Below are positions 54,170 through 62,846 of a stretch of 64,000 nucleotides of DNA, one piece after another. The notes below the pieces were generated by a model. It did not search any database, was not told where the DNA came from, and saw only the letters and a program-made list of their open reading frames with translations. How positions within the stretch are numbered: the stretch's first letter is position 1; each line of letters begins with the position of its first letter. Source of the DNA: Stieleria maiorica (GTDB lineage Bacteria; Planctomycetota; Planctomycetia; Pirellulales; Pirellulaceae); assembly GCF_008035925.1 (NCBI RefSeq), contig NZ_CP036264.1, forward strand, positions 4,028,402 through 4,092,401. Reading direction: 5' to 3'. Position numbers and translations under genes: made by a program.

Positions 54170-54841
54170 ATGCCCCTCGCTCCCGAATTTGAGACCGCTT
54201 TGAAGAACCATTCCGTCGAACTTGATGGAGAGGTTGCCCAGCGCCTGCAGGCCTATGCCGAGGCGATGTGGAGCTGGAACGAAAAGTTGAATCTGACACG
54301 TCACACGACCTGGGATTTGTTCGTCGGCCGCGACCTGCGGGATTGCCTGCAGTTGGCGCCGATCCTGGATCCGGGCGAAGAAGTGCTGGACTTGGGCAGC
54401 GGCAATGGCGTGCCCGGAATCCCGCTTGCGATCCTGCGACCAGACATCGACGTCTCGCTAGCCGAATCGGTTGCCAAGCGGGCGAGCGTGTTGGGCGAGA
54501 TGATCGCGGATTTGGATCTCCCCGTGCCTGTCTATTCGGCCCGAGGGGAGGACCTGTTGGAAGATTTCCGGTTCAGCAGCCTGGTTTGTCGCGCGGTGGG
54601 AAGTATTGCCAAACTTTGTCGATGGATCGAACCGCACTGGAGCAACGTCGACCGGATGTTGCTGATCAAGGGGCCGAAGTGGATCGAAGAGCGAGGCGAG
54701 GCGCGTCACGCGGGATTGATGGGCAACCTGCAACTGCGAAAAGTAGCATCTTATCCGCTGGGGGATGAAAGCGACGAAGAGCAAGGCGCGATCGTCCAGG
54801 TCTGGCCCAAGGGGCGTGAGCTTCCGATGAAGATCAGCTGA
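54170..54841 (+). CDS. rsmG: 16S rRNA (guanine-527 N7) methyltransferase
   Basis: A 223-residue SAM-dependent methyltransferase. The N-terminal helix MWSWNEKLNLTRHTTWDLF and the SAM motif VLDLGSGNGVPGIPLAILRP are characteristic, followed by FSSLVCRAVGSIAKLCRWI and MLLIKGPKW. It methylates G527 in the 530 loop of 16S rRNA. An in-frame ATG at 54128 would add 14 residues; 54170 gives the usual length. Ends one base before the convergent sugar-nucleotide gene. No gidA/parAB neighbours are seen. Confidence 0.94.
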   Translation: MPLAPEFETALKNHSVELDGEVAQRLQAYAEAMWSWNEKLNLTRHTTWDLFVGRDLRDCLQLAPILDPGEEVLDLGSGNGVPGIPLAILRPDIDVSLAESVAKRASVLGEMIADLDLPVPVYSARGEDLLEDFRFSSLVCRAVGSIAKLCRWIEPHWSNVDRMLLIKGPKWIEERGEARHAGLMGNLQLRKVASYPLGDESDEEQGAIVQVWPKGRELPMKIS

Positions 54842-54842
54842 T

Positions 54843-55811
54843 CTACACGTAATTGGGCGTCGGGGGCCGATAGTCGCTCAGATCGATGGACTTGAACCAA
54901 TCGATCGTTTGCCGCAATCCGTCGGCAAGTTTGATTTCGGGTTGCCAAGCGAGTTCTTTTTTGGCCAAGGAAATGTCCGGCCGCCGCCGCGTCGGGTCGT
55001 CTGCCGGCAGCGGGCGTTGGACCAACTTGCTGGACGATCCGGAGATTTCGATCACCTGTTCGGCGAGTTCGCGGATCGTGAATTCATCCGGATTGCCGAT
55101 GTTGACCGGTCCGATAAAGTCGTTGTGATTCATCATCGCGATGATGGCGTTGACCAGATCGTCGCGGAAACAGAACGATCGGGTTTGGGAGCCGTCGCCG
55201 AAAATCGTAATGTCTTCACCGGCCAGCGCCTGGCGAATGAAATTGGACACGACGCGGCCATCGAAAGGGTGCATGCGAGGGCCATAGGTGTTGAAGATCC
55301 GCACGATCCGGACGTCCACGCCGTTGCTGCGGTGATAATCCATGAACAACGTCTCGGCCGCCCGTTTGCCTTCGTCGTAACAGGCTCGGATGCCGATCGG
55401 GTTGACACTGCCGCGGTACGATTCCACCTGGGGATGGATTTCGGGATCGCCGTATACTTCGCTGGTGCTGGCTTGCAGGATTCTTGCGCCGCAGCGTTTG
55501 GCAATCCCCAGCATGTTGATCGCCCCCATCACGCTGGTTTTCATCGTCTTGATGGGATTGAACTGGTAATGCCCCGGCGCTGCCGGGCACGCCATGTTGT
55601 AAATCTGGTCGACTTCCAAAAACACGGGCAGAGTGATGTCGTGCCGGATGAGTTCGAAGTTCGGGAAATCCAGCAGATGAGCGACGTTGCTTTTCTGACT
55701 GGTGAAGAAGTTGTCCAAACAGATGACATCGTGCCCCTGATCGACCAGTCGCTCGCACAGGTAGGAACCCAAGAAACCGGCACCGCCGGTGACAAGAATG
55801 CGTTGAATCAT
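54843..55811 (-). CDS. UDP-glucuronate decarboxylase-like sugar-nucleotide epimerase/dehydratase
   Basis: A 322-residue extended SDR enzyme. The NAD site is [20 protein letters not shown], the active site has [14 protein letters not shown] and [11 protein letters not shown] (Y-x3-K), and [17 protein letters not shown] and [14 protein letters not shown] are typical of the UXS subgroup that makes UDP-xylose from UDP-glucuronate. Other NAD-sugar epimerases share many of these blocks, so the exact substrate is a family-level call. No glycosyltransferase gene is adjacent. Confidence 0.92.
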   Translation of the reverse strand: MIQRILVTGGAGFLGSYLCERLVDQGHDVICLDNFFTSQKSNVAHLLDFPNFELIRHDITLPVFLEVDQIYNMACPAAPGHYQFNPIKTMKTSVMGAINMLGIAKRCGARILQASTSEVYGDPEIHPQVESYRGSVNPIGIRACYDEGKRAAETLFMDYHRSNGVDVRIVRIFNTYGPRMHPFDGRVVSNFIRQALAGEDITIFGDGSQTRSFCFRDDLVNAIIAMMNHNDFIGPVNIGNPDEFTIRELAEQVIEISGSSSKLVQRPLPADDPTRRRPDISLAKKELAWQPEIKLADGLRQTIDWFKSIDLSDYRPPTPNYV

Positions 55812-56021
55812 GTGACGGATCGGGGATGACGTTAAGTGGCACTCATTCGACAGTGGCGGATATCATGACGCGATTCCGTCTGGGTGACAAATCGAATGCG
55901 AAAGAAGCGGCGCGTTTTTGCGGTAAGTTTTGATCGACGCCCGTCAGGACGATGGATGGGGTATTCAACGCCGGTCGAATCGTCGCGGTGTCGCAGCGAT
56001 CGTCGCGGGGGCATGGTTCGG

Positions 56022-56879
56022 CTAGGGATCGATCAGGCGGTTGTCGATCAACCGCGTCGACCCCACTTTGGCGGCGACCAACGCGACCGAACGGTCTTGG
56101 ATCTGCCGGATCGGTTCCAACGTGATGGCATCGACGACGGTTGCGTAATCGATCGAATCAACTCCGTCGTCCGGTCCGCCGGCCAGCAGAGTGGCATGCA
56201 TGATCCGTTCGATCGCCGCGGGATCGCGTTGGCCGTCCAGGACGGCTTTTTCGGCTTCTTCCAAAGCCGCGGCAAGCCGCAGCGCACGTGACCGCTCGTT
56301 CGCGTCCAGATAACGATTCCGGCTGCTCATCGCCAATCCATCGGGTTCGCGGACGGTGGGGCAGGCGACGATTTCGATGGGCACGTTCAGGTCGCGGACC
56401 ATCGCCCGGATCACGCACAGTTGCTGGTAGTCCTTTTGCCCGAAGAATGCGTGCGAAGCGGGCAGGATGTGAAACAGTTTCAGGACGATGGTGGCGACGC
56501 CCTGAAAGTGTGTGGGGCGAAACGCGCCTTCGAGAGACTGCGCGACATCGGGCGGTTGAACCGTTGTGCTGAATCCGGGCGGATAGATCACGTCGCCTTG
56601 GGGGACAAACACGGCGGACACACCGACGCTGCGCAGCCCTTCCAGGTCCGCGTCGAGCGTTCGCGGGTATTGATTCAGGTCCTCGTGCGGAGCGAACTGA
56701 GTCGGGTTGACGAAAATCGTGGCCACCGTTTGATCGCACTGGCCGACACTGGTCTTGGCCAGCGACAGATGGCCATCGTGCAGCGCACCCATTGTGGGGA
56801 CCAGGCCTACCGCTTGACCGCTGCGACGTGCTTGCCAAACAAACTCATAGGCTTGTTCGGTCGTTCTTAGAATCTGCAT
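56022..56879 (-). CDS. panC: Pantothenate synthetase
   Basis: A 285-residue ligase joining pantoate and beta-alanine, for coenzyme A synthesis. GLVPTMGALHDGHLSL carries the HxGH nucleotide motif; FVNPTQFAPHEDLNQYPRTL, HAFFGQKDYQQLCVIRAMV and MSSRNRYL (KMSKS equivalent) complete the set. ATG at 56879. It follows the bifunctional nuclease gene by 12 bases, so the two share a transcript. Confidence 0.97.
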   Translation of the reverse strand: MQILRTTEQAYEFVWQARRSGQAVGLVPTMGALHDGHLSLAKTSVGQCDQTVATIFVNPTQFAPHEDLNQYPRTLDADLEGLRSVGVSAVFVPQGDVIYPPGFSTTVQPPDVAQSLEGAFRPTHFQGVATIVLKLFHILPASHAFFGQKDYQQLCVIRAMVRDLNVPIEIVACPTVREPDGLAMSSRNRYLDANERSRALRLAAALEEAEKAVLDGQRDPAAIERIMHATLLAGGPDDGVDSIDYATVVDAITLEPIRQIQDRSVALVAAKVGSTRLIDNRLIDP

Positions 56880-56891
56880 TTCGGTCGTCGA

Positions 56892-57311
56892 CTATGGCAT
56901 GCTCGAGGTCGCTTCGGCGAGAACATGCTCGGCGACGAAAATCGGCAACGGCGGTGAGAAGGTGACGGCGACGGCGATCGCGTCGCTGGGCCGCGAATCG
57001 ATTTCGATCATTTCGCCGTCTTCGGTCTCGACACGCAACTGCGCGTAATACGTCTGGTTGCTCAAATCGCTGATCACAACGCTGTGAATCGTGCCGCCGA
57101 GTGCCTCGGCCGTTCGAACGATCAGATCATGGGTCAGCGGTCGCGGCGGTTGATAGCCATCTTCCTTGACGCGACGGTCGATGTTGGTCGCTTCAAAAAT
57201 GCCGATCAAGATGGGGAACTCACGCTCCCCATCGATCTCGCGCAAATAGATCACTTGGCTTTCGGTCAGCTCGGAAATGATGATCCGAGCAAGTTGCATT
57301 TGAACCGGCAT
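56892..57311 (-). CDS. Bifunctional nuclease (DUF151) family protein
   Basis: A 139-residue protein spanning the complete DUF151/BFN domain: GEREFPILIGIFEATNIDRR, QPPRPLTHDLIVRTAEALGG and EIDSRPSDAIAVAVTFSPPL. Plant and thermophile relatives show RNase and DNase activity; in bacteria the role is poorly known. First gene of a two-gene unit with panC. Confidence 0.92.
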   Translation of the reverse strand: MPVQMQLARIIISELTESQVIYLREIDGEREFPILIGIFEATNIDRRVKEDGYQPPRPLTHDLIVRTAEALGGTIHSVVISDLSNQTYYAQLRVETEDGEMIEIDSRPSDAIAVAVTFSPPLPIFVAEHVLAEATSSMP

Positions 57312-57405
57312 CGCGGCGGACCAGAAGGGGACTGGAATTCGTCAGGCGTAACACTGGTTCTGAGTTTACCACCGATCGCGACCGCGGACACGATAGGGCA
57401 GACGC

Positions 57406-59655
57406 CTATTTTTCCATGCGGAACATCGTCACGCCCAGCGGCGGCAGGTTCACCAGAATGCTGTCGGAGCGTCCGTGGTGGCCTTCGCCGGTGGATTTGG
57501 CCCCGGGATAGTTGCCGACATTGGTCCCGCCGTAACGGTCGCTGTCGCTGTTGAAGATCTCTTTCCAGAACCCGCTCTTGGGAACACCGACGCGATAGTC
57601 CTTCCGGACGACCGGCGTGAAATTGCAGCAGACCAAGATCGGCTCGGTTCCCTCGAGACCCTTGCGCAGGTAGATCAGCGTGCTCTCTTGCCAGTTCATG
57701 CAGTCGACCCACTCGAATCCGTCGTCGCTGAAGTCCAGCTGATGCAGCGCCGGGTTCTTGACGACCAGTCGGTTCAGGTCCGAAACCAGTTCCTGCACCC
57801 CGCGATGGGTTTCGAAGTCCAGCAACAACCAATCCGGGCCGTCGTCATGGTTCCACTCATTCCACTGTGCCAGTTCGCCGCCCATGAACAACAGCTTCTT
57901 GCCGGGGTGCGTCCACATGTACGAGTACAGCAGTCGCAAGTTGGCAAATTTCTGCCACATGTCGCCGGGCATTTGGCTGATCAACGATCCTTTGCCATGG
58001 ACGACTTCATCGTGCGAGAGCGGCAGCATGAAGTTTTCGGTAAAGGCATAGATCATGCTGAACGTCAAATCGTTTTGATGATGCCCGCGATGAATCGGTT
58101 CCTTGTGCATGTACGTCAAGGTGTCATTCATCCAGCCCATGTTCCACTTGTAGGTGAAACCCAAGCCGCCGTCATAAATCGGACGTGAAACGCCGGGCCA
58201 GGCGGTGGATTCTTCGGCGATCGTCACCGCACCGGGATGGTGTTCGTGAACGGCCACGTTGAATTCACGCAGGAAATCGATCGCTTCCAAGTTTTCCCGG
58301 CCGCCGTATTGGTTCGGGATCCAGCCGCCGTCTTCGCGGCTGTAATCCAGGTACAGCATCGATGCGACCGCGTCGACTCGCAAACCATCGATGTGGTATT
58401 TTTCCAGCCAGAACATCGCGTTGGCGACCAAGAAGTTGCGCACTTCGTTGCGGCCGAAGTTGAAGATCATCGTTCCCCAGTCCGGGTGCTCGCCCTGACG
58501 TGGGTCTTCGTGTTCATAAAGCGCCGAGCCGTCGAAACGTCGCAACCCGTGCCCGTCTTTGGGGAAGTGAGCGGGCACCCAGTCGACCAACACACCGACG
58601 TCGTGCTGGTGCAGGTAGTCGACAAAGTACATGAAGTCTTCGGGGCTGCCATGCCGACTGGTCGGGGCAAAGTAGCCCACCGTTTGATAGCCCCAGGATC
58701 CGGTGAACGGGTGCTCGGTGACCGGCAGCAGTTCGACGTGCGTGAAATTCATGCGGTGGCAATAATCGACCAACCGATGTGCCAGGTCGCGATAGTCCAG
58801 CCAGCCGTGCGTGCGGCCCGGGCCCTTTTGCCAGCTGCCCAGGTGACACTCGTAAACGTTCATCGGGGCGTGCATCGGATCGGTCGCCGCGCGCCGCTTC
58901 ATCCAAGCGTCGTCGTTCCACTGATGCTTGTCCAGATCGGTGATGATCGATGCCGTCAGCGGCGGCAGTTCGGCGGCAAACCCGACCGGGTCCGTCTTGT
59001 CGACCCACTGGCCGTGCTGGTCCAGGATGCGGAACTTGTACTTCTGGCCCGCTTTCGCACCGGGGATGAACAACTCCCAGATCCCGACCGACATGTCCAG
59101 TTTGGCGACGTGACCGCGTCCGTCCCAGCCGTTGAAATCGCCCACCACTTGGACGATCCGCGCGTTGGGGGCCCAGACGGCGAAATTGACGCCATCGGTT
59201 TCGTCGACGGTCCGCAGTTGGGCGCCGAGCGATTCGTAGAGCCGATAAAATTTTCCCTCGCCGAGCAGATAGCGGTCGAAATCGGTCAGGATCGAAGGCA
59301 CGGCGTAAGGATCGTGCGTCTCGATGAGTTTGCCAGTTTTGTCAGCCATTTGAATTCGATAATTTGAGTGCGTCGAGGATGCCCGCCCATCATTATGGCT
59401 GATCGCTGCCCCGTCGACCGTGTCCGAGCAGATTGCCTCAAAAAACCCCGCCGGATGCAGTTTGCGCATCGGACGGCGTTTTCCGGTGGGACGATCAACG
59501 ACCCAAGCCGCCTGGGCATCGGGCAAAAAACTGCGAACCGCCGTGGCTCGGCTGCCGCGGTAATCGATCGTGTGTGGGCCGAGGATGGACGAGGGGTTTT
59601 CCAAATGACCGTCAACGAGTCGTCCGAGATCGGTGAGGGAAATCTGTGTGTGCAT
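57406..59655 (-). CDS. glgB: 1,4-alpha-glucan (glycogen) branching enzyme
   Basis: A 749-residue GH13 enzyme that makes alpha-1,6 branches in glycogen. The N-terminal CBM48-type region contains [20 protein letters not shown]. The catalytic domain contains [51 protein letters not shown] (nucleophile Asp), [13 protein letters not shown] (acid Glu) and [18 protein letters not shown] at 59655 gives the normal N-terminus ([20 protein letters not shown]); an in-frame start at 59712 is less likely. No other glycogen gene is adjacent. Confidence 0.96.
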   Translation of the reverse strand: MHTQISLTDLGRLVDGHLENPSSILGPHTIDYRGSRATAVRSFLPDAQAAWVVDRPTGKRRPMRKLHPAGFFEAICSDTVDGAAISHNDGRASSTHSNYRIQMADKTGKLIETHDPYAVPSILTDFDRYLLGEGKFYRLYESLGAQLRTVDETDGVNFAVWAPNARIVQVVGDFNGWDGRGHVAKLDMSVGIWELFIPGAKAGQKYKFRILDQHGQWVDKTDPVGFAAELPPLTASIITDLDKHQWNDDAWMKRRAATDPMHAPMNVYECHLGSWQKGPGRTHGWLDYRDLAHRLVDYCHRMNFTHVELLPVTEHPFTGSWGYQTVGYFAPTSRHGSPEDFMYFVDYLHQHDVGVLVDWVPAHFPKDGHGLRRFDGSALYEHEDPRQGEHPDWGTMIFNFGRNEVRNFLVANAMFWLEKYHIDGLRVDAVASMLYLDYSREDGGWIPNQYGGRENLEAIDFLREFNVAVHEHHPGAVTIAEESTAWPGVSRPIYDGGLGFTYKWNMGWMNDTLTYMHKEPIHRGHHQNDLTFSMIYAFTENFMLPLSHDEVVHGKGSLISQMPGDMWQKFANLRLLYSYMWTHPGKKLLFMGGELAQWNEWNHDDGPDWLLLDFETHRGVQELVSDLNRLVVKNPALHQLDFSDDGFEWVDCMNWQESTLIYLRKGLEGTEPILVCCNFTPVVRKDYRVGVPKSGFWKEIFNSDSDRYGGTNVGNYPGAKSTGEGHHGRSDSILVNLPPLGVTMFRMEK

Positions 59656-59892
59656 GTCGAAAAACAGGGGGTCCAAAAAGGTCAGATCTGACGATGGACT
59701 CGCAAAGTCCATTGCGGAGTCGTGAATTGTGGGGTGACTGCCGGGGGAGCCGTCGCGGGACAGCGGAGGCCGTCAGCGGTGGCGTTAAAACGCCAGTCAC
59801 AGCGAGCCCCCAGCAGGGTGCACTCGATCGAATCAGTTGCGGGGGGGAGCCGCCCGGTGTTCGGAAGGATTGGTGTTCAGGAGGTTTGGTGC

Positions 59893-60813
59893 TTAGGGGG
59901 ATTGCAGGTCTTCGGCGGTGAATCGGCCGCGGCGACGCACGTTGGCTTGAGTCGGGGGCGGGAGCGCGTCGCCGTTGATCAATTGCCGCAGCCGCGCGCT
60001 CGGCGCGGGAACCACGCTGCGGGCCCTTCGCAGCGGGGCGGCATCGTCCGCCCTGCCCTCCGGCGAATCGATTCGATAGCGGGCCCGGTCTGCCGTTGCT
60101 TGCCGGGACGCGCCGCCGGCAGCGGCTTGGTCGTGACCGTGGCTGACCAGACAGGAGCTGACCAAACAGGCCTGGACGCGGTGGATCGCCAAGGCGTGGT
60201 CGATGCGTCGCCACAAGTCGGCGTGCTGCACATCGATCCGCCGGCCGAAGTGCTCCCAGCGAAAGTTGTTCTGACGCCAACGCGGCAGCGAGTTCGAAAG
60301 CGAACGAATCAAATAGCGGTTGTTGCTCAGCAACGTCACCGCGCTGGGGCCTTCCAGCGATTCCAAGCCGCGGACCGCGGCCAGCAACGTCAGTCGGTTC
60401 AGGTCGCCCAGCTCATGGTCTTCGGCGTCCAAAATCAATTCCCCGTCGGCCGCTTCGAGAGTGAATCGCCAGCGTCCATCGGTCAGCGAACGCGAGTAGG
60501 CTTCGCAAACGAGCAGGTAATCCGTTTCAATTGCTGGGGTCTGGTGGGAGGGGAGTCCAGAGGAGGGCACGGCAATTGGTGGATTGTGGAGGGCTCGGGT
60601 TTGCGTCATCAGCGAAGGGCCGACGGGGTCCATTGGGAATGACAACTTCACGGCACGCAGCTCCATTGACGATGCTTCGGGAAGAAAACAGACTCGCATC
60701 ACATCCGCGAGTGGCTCAGGCATCCGGGCCGCCAAACCAGTGATCCATTCCATCGATCGCGACGACGAGAATTGCCCGCAGGATTGGGAGGGGCAGGCAC
60801 TCTCGTCGTGCAT
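59893..60813 (-). CDS. RNase H-fold protein with degenerate active site
   Basis: About 306 residues. Residues 99-215 align with RNase HI: LNRLTLLAAVRGLESL matches NRMELMAAIVALEAL, LLSNNRYLIRSL matches LSTDSQYVRQGI, and HADLWRRIDHALAIHRVQAC matches the DLWQRLDAAL block. The catalytic acids appear lost: the Glu48 position is Thr142, the Asp70 position is Asn164, and the first Asp is replaced by Cys-Glu-Ala (102-105). The C-terminal ~90 residues are Arg/Ala/Pro-rich. It may bind RNA/DNA hybrids without cleaving them. The start is uncertain (ATG 60813 or later Met codons). Confidence 0.72.
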   Translation of the reverse strand: MHDESACPSQSCGQFSSSRSMEWITGLAARMPEPLADVMRVCFLPEASSMELRAVKLSFPMDPVGPSLMTQTRALHNPPIAVPSSGLPSHQTPAIETDYLLVCEAYSRSLTDGRWRFTLEAADGELILDAEDHELGDLNRLTLLAAVRGLESLEGPSAVTLLSNNRYLIRSLSNSLPRWRQNNFRWEHFGRRIDVQHADLWRRIDHALAIHRVQACLVSSCLVSHGHDQAAAGGASRQATADRARYRIDSPEGRADDAAPLRRARSVVPAPSARLRQLINGDALPPPTQANVRRRGRFTAEDLQSP

Positions 60814-61116
60814 GAATGGACTCGTCAAACTTTGCCACGCCGCCAAAGTTTGTCCAGCAGTTTTTGTTTGCGCCGATTGAAGGCTGCTGTCAGGACGCTA
60901 CCATTCGCTACAATCGCGCCGCCTCGGTTCGAGTCGTTGGTGTTGAGCAGTACGACGTCCTTTCCAGCGGGGCGGCATCTCGTTGACGTAGTGACGCTCG
61001 CCAGAGTATGGAAAGCGCCGGAGATCCACCTGCTGACGAAGGTCGCTAGGACGTTCGACGGCCCGGAAGAACCATCGAACACGGGAAACGATCACCCAAA
61101 GCCTGCACGTCTATTC
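60814..61116. other. Intergenic stretch upstream of YkgJ gene
   Basis: About 300 bases without a supported gene. It contains GTACGACGTCCTTTC near 60945 and CGACGGCCCGGAAG near 61052, the two palindrome words also paired at 376-441, and CGCTCGCCAGAG near 60994. Promoters of both flanking divergent genes should be here. Confidence 0.5.
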
Positions 61117-61172
61117 CTTCACTCCTTCACTCCTTCACTCCTTCACTCCTTCACTCCTTCACTCCTTCACTC
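61117..61172. repeat. (CTTCACTC)7 tandem repeat abutting a start codon
   Basis: Seven perfect 8-base units run from 61117 to 61172; one C separates them from the ATG at 61174. The unit length is not a multiple of three. The tract occupies the position where a ribosome site would be expected, and none is visible. Confidence 0.95.
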
Positions 61173-61173
61173 C

Positions 61174-61599
61174 ATGCCACGTCAATCCCAACGCCCCTGG
61201 TACCACGAAGGTCTGCGCTTTGAATGCACGCAGTGCGGGTTGTGTTGCAGCGGTGACCCGGGATACGTTTGGGTCGATCAAGACGAGATCGACGCGATGG
61301 CCGAAGCGATGCAGTTGACGGTCGATGAATTCGAATCCAAGTTCATTCGCCGCGTCGGGACACAGCGAAGTCTGCGGGAGTATCCCGATGGGGATTGCAT
61401 CTTGTTGGATCCCGAACAACGGACCTGTATGGTCTACCAGGCCCGACCGACTCAATGTCGCACCTGGCCGTTTTGGGATTCCACCATCGAGACGAAGAAG
61501 GCCTGGCGCGAGACCTGCGAGGAATGTCCCGGCGCCGGAAACGGAAAGCTTTACACGCTGGAAGAAATCGAAGTCCAGCGGAAGAAGAAAAAGGTTTAG
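61174..61599 (+). CDS. YkgJ-family cysteine-cluster protein
   Basis: A 141-residue protein with an N-terminal cysteine cluster CTQCGLCCSG (residues ~17-26) and further Cys at CILLDPEQRTC, QCRTWPF and CEECPGAG, the spacing of the YkgJ/CxxCxxCC family believed to bind zinc or an Fe-S cluster. Function is unsettled. Start at 61174 is supported because similarity begins within ten residues. Basic tail (RKKKKV). Confidence 0.9.
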   Translation: MPRQSQRPWYHEGLRFECTQCGLCCSGDPGYVWVDQDEIDAMAEAMQLTVDEFESKFIRRVGTQRSLREYPDGDCILLDPEQRTCMVYQARPTQCRTWPFWDSTIETKKAWRETCEECPGAGNGKLYTLEEIEVQRKKKKV

Positions 61600-61662
61600 G
61601 GACACGTGGGGTGACGGTTCGACGTTGCTACCTTCGCCAGAAGCTGGAACGCTGACGTTGAA

Positions 61663-61690
61663 CACGCCCGCATCGAGCGTCGCGACGTCA
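61663..61690. repeat. Hairpin word shared with 40559
   Basis: CACGCCCGCATCGAGCGTCG then CGACGTCA differs from 40559-40586 at only a few positions. It lies in the 107-base gap between convergent genes. Confidence 0.65.
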
Positions 61691-61706
61691 ACGGAACTCG
61701 GCCCGG

Positions 61707-62705
61707 CTAACTCTGCCACTGGCAGATCTGGATCGCATCGGCGGCCAAATTGCCGTCCAAGAGCGGCGAGACTTCTCCGCTGCGAATCGACTCGGCGGCC
61801 GCATCCAACTCCTTGACGAAACTGGTGATCGGATCGCCGTCGCCAAGGTCGGGTCGTTCGACGCGGCCGTCTTGATGCAGAATCACCAGCGGGATTGTCG
61901 CGGTGATTTCATCAGCGTAGGCGGCGAATTCATATTGAATCGTTGCCTTTTCGAATGAAACCTCGTACCCGTGCGTGAAGCCCCGCGCCGGAGAGTCGAT
62001 GACACCGCCACCGGCCGTGACCGGTCGGCCGTCGGCGTAGCGGAACAGCGTTTCATAGAACTTGGGCACGCCGTCCTTGCGAATGCAACTGCTCTCGACC
62101 GACTCGGGCATTCCGAACAACACTCGAATCAGATGGGCGTCGTGGACGTGCAAGTCGATCAGCGGTCCGCCGACGCTGGTCGGGTCATAGAAATCGGGAA
62201 TCCAATCCGGTGGCGAGATTGTCCGTTTGAAACGCCCGGCGATCGGTTTTCCGAATCGGCCGTCGCGCGCCGCATCGACCAACAGTCCGAATTCGGGCAT
62301 GAACGGCAGCACGTGGGCGACCATCACATCACCCGGTGAACCGAGTTGTGCCAGACGTCGCGCATCGGCGGCGGTCAGCGCCAAGGGTTTTTCGCACAAA
62401 ACTTTCTTGCCCGCGGCGATCGATTTTTCGATCGCATCGGCATGCAGACTCGGTGGCAAACAAATGTCGATCAAATCAATCGAATCATCCGCCAACATCG
62501 CGTCCAACGAGTCGTACACGCCAAGGTCGGAAACGTCGATTTGTTCTCCCGCCGGGCCGAAGTTACCCTTGATGCCCGTCCAATCGCCGTTGCGTTTGGC
62601 CTCATTTCGACTGCAAAACGCCACCAAGTCAGCTTGATCACTTTGCTGGTAAGCCAGATAGTGAATCCAGCCCATAAATCCGACGCCAACGATTCCCGCA
62701 CGCAT
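61707..62705 (-). CDS. Gfo/Idh/MocA family oxidoreductase
   Basis: A 332-residue NAD(P)-dependent dehydrogenase. The Rossmann motif is AGIVGVGFMGWIHYLAYQQS; GKKVLCEKPLALTAADARRL contains the EKP motif; PLIDLHVHDAHLIRVLFG carries the substrate-side His residues. It probably oxidises or epimerises a sugar or inositol derivative; substrate unknown. No signal sequence, unlike many planctomycete paralogues, so cytoplasmic. ATG at 62705 chosen; an upstream start at 62744 adds 13 basic residues. Confidence 0.93.
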   Translation of the reverse strand: MRAGIVGVGFMGWIHYLAYQQSDQADLVAFCSRNEAKRNGDWTGIKGNFGPAGEQIDVSDLGVYDSLDAMLADDSIDLIDICLPPSLHADAIEKSIAAGKKVLCEKPLALTAADARRLAQLGSPGDVMVAHVLPFMPEFGLLVDAARDGRFGKPIAGRFKRTISPPDWIPDFYDPTSVGGPLIDLHVHDAHLIRVLFGMPESVESSCIRKDGVPKFYETLFRYADGRPVTAGGGVIDSPARGFTHGYEVSFEKATIQYEFAAYADEITATIPLVILHQDGRVERPDLGDGDPITSFVKELDAAAESIRSGEVSPLLDGNLAADAIQICQWQS

Positions 62706-62846
62706 ACGCTCTCTTGTCCTTTTCAAAGTGGATTTCTGGGCCATTGTAGCCTCGAATCGTCGCCAACGAACCGCAGCGATCGATTCGCTACAATGCCGGC
62801 GCGTCGAAATCTATCATTGATTCAGTTTCGCTTCCACGGTTCCACC

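Noticed and set aside
60772-61173. 134-codon N-terminal extension of the YkgJ protein
   Set aside because: The extension translates the CTTCACTC repeat and upstream palindromes; family similarity begins at the ATG at 61174.
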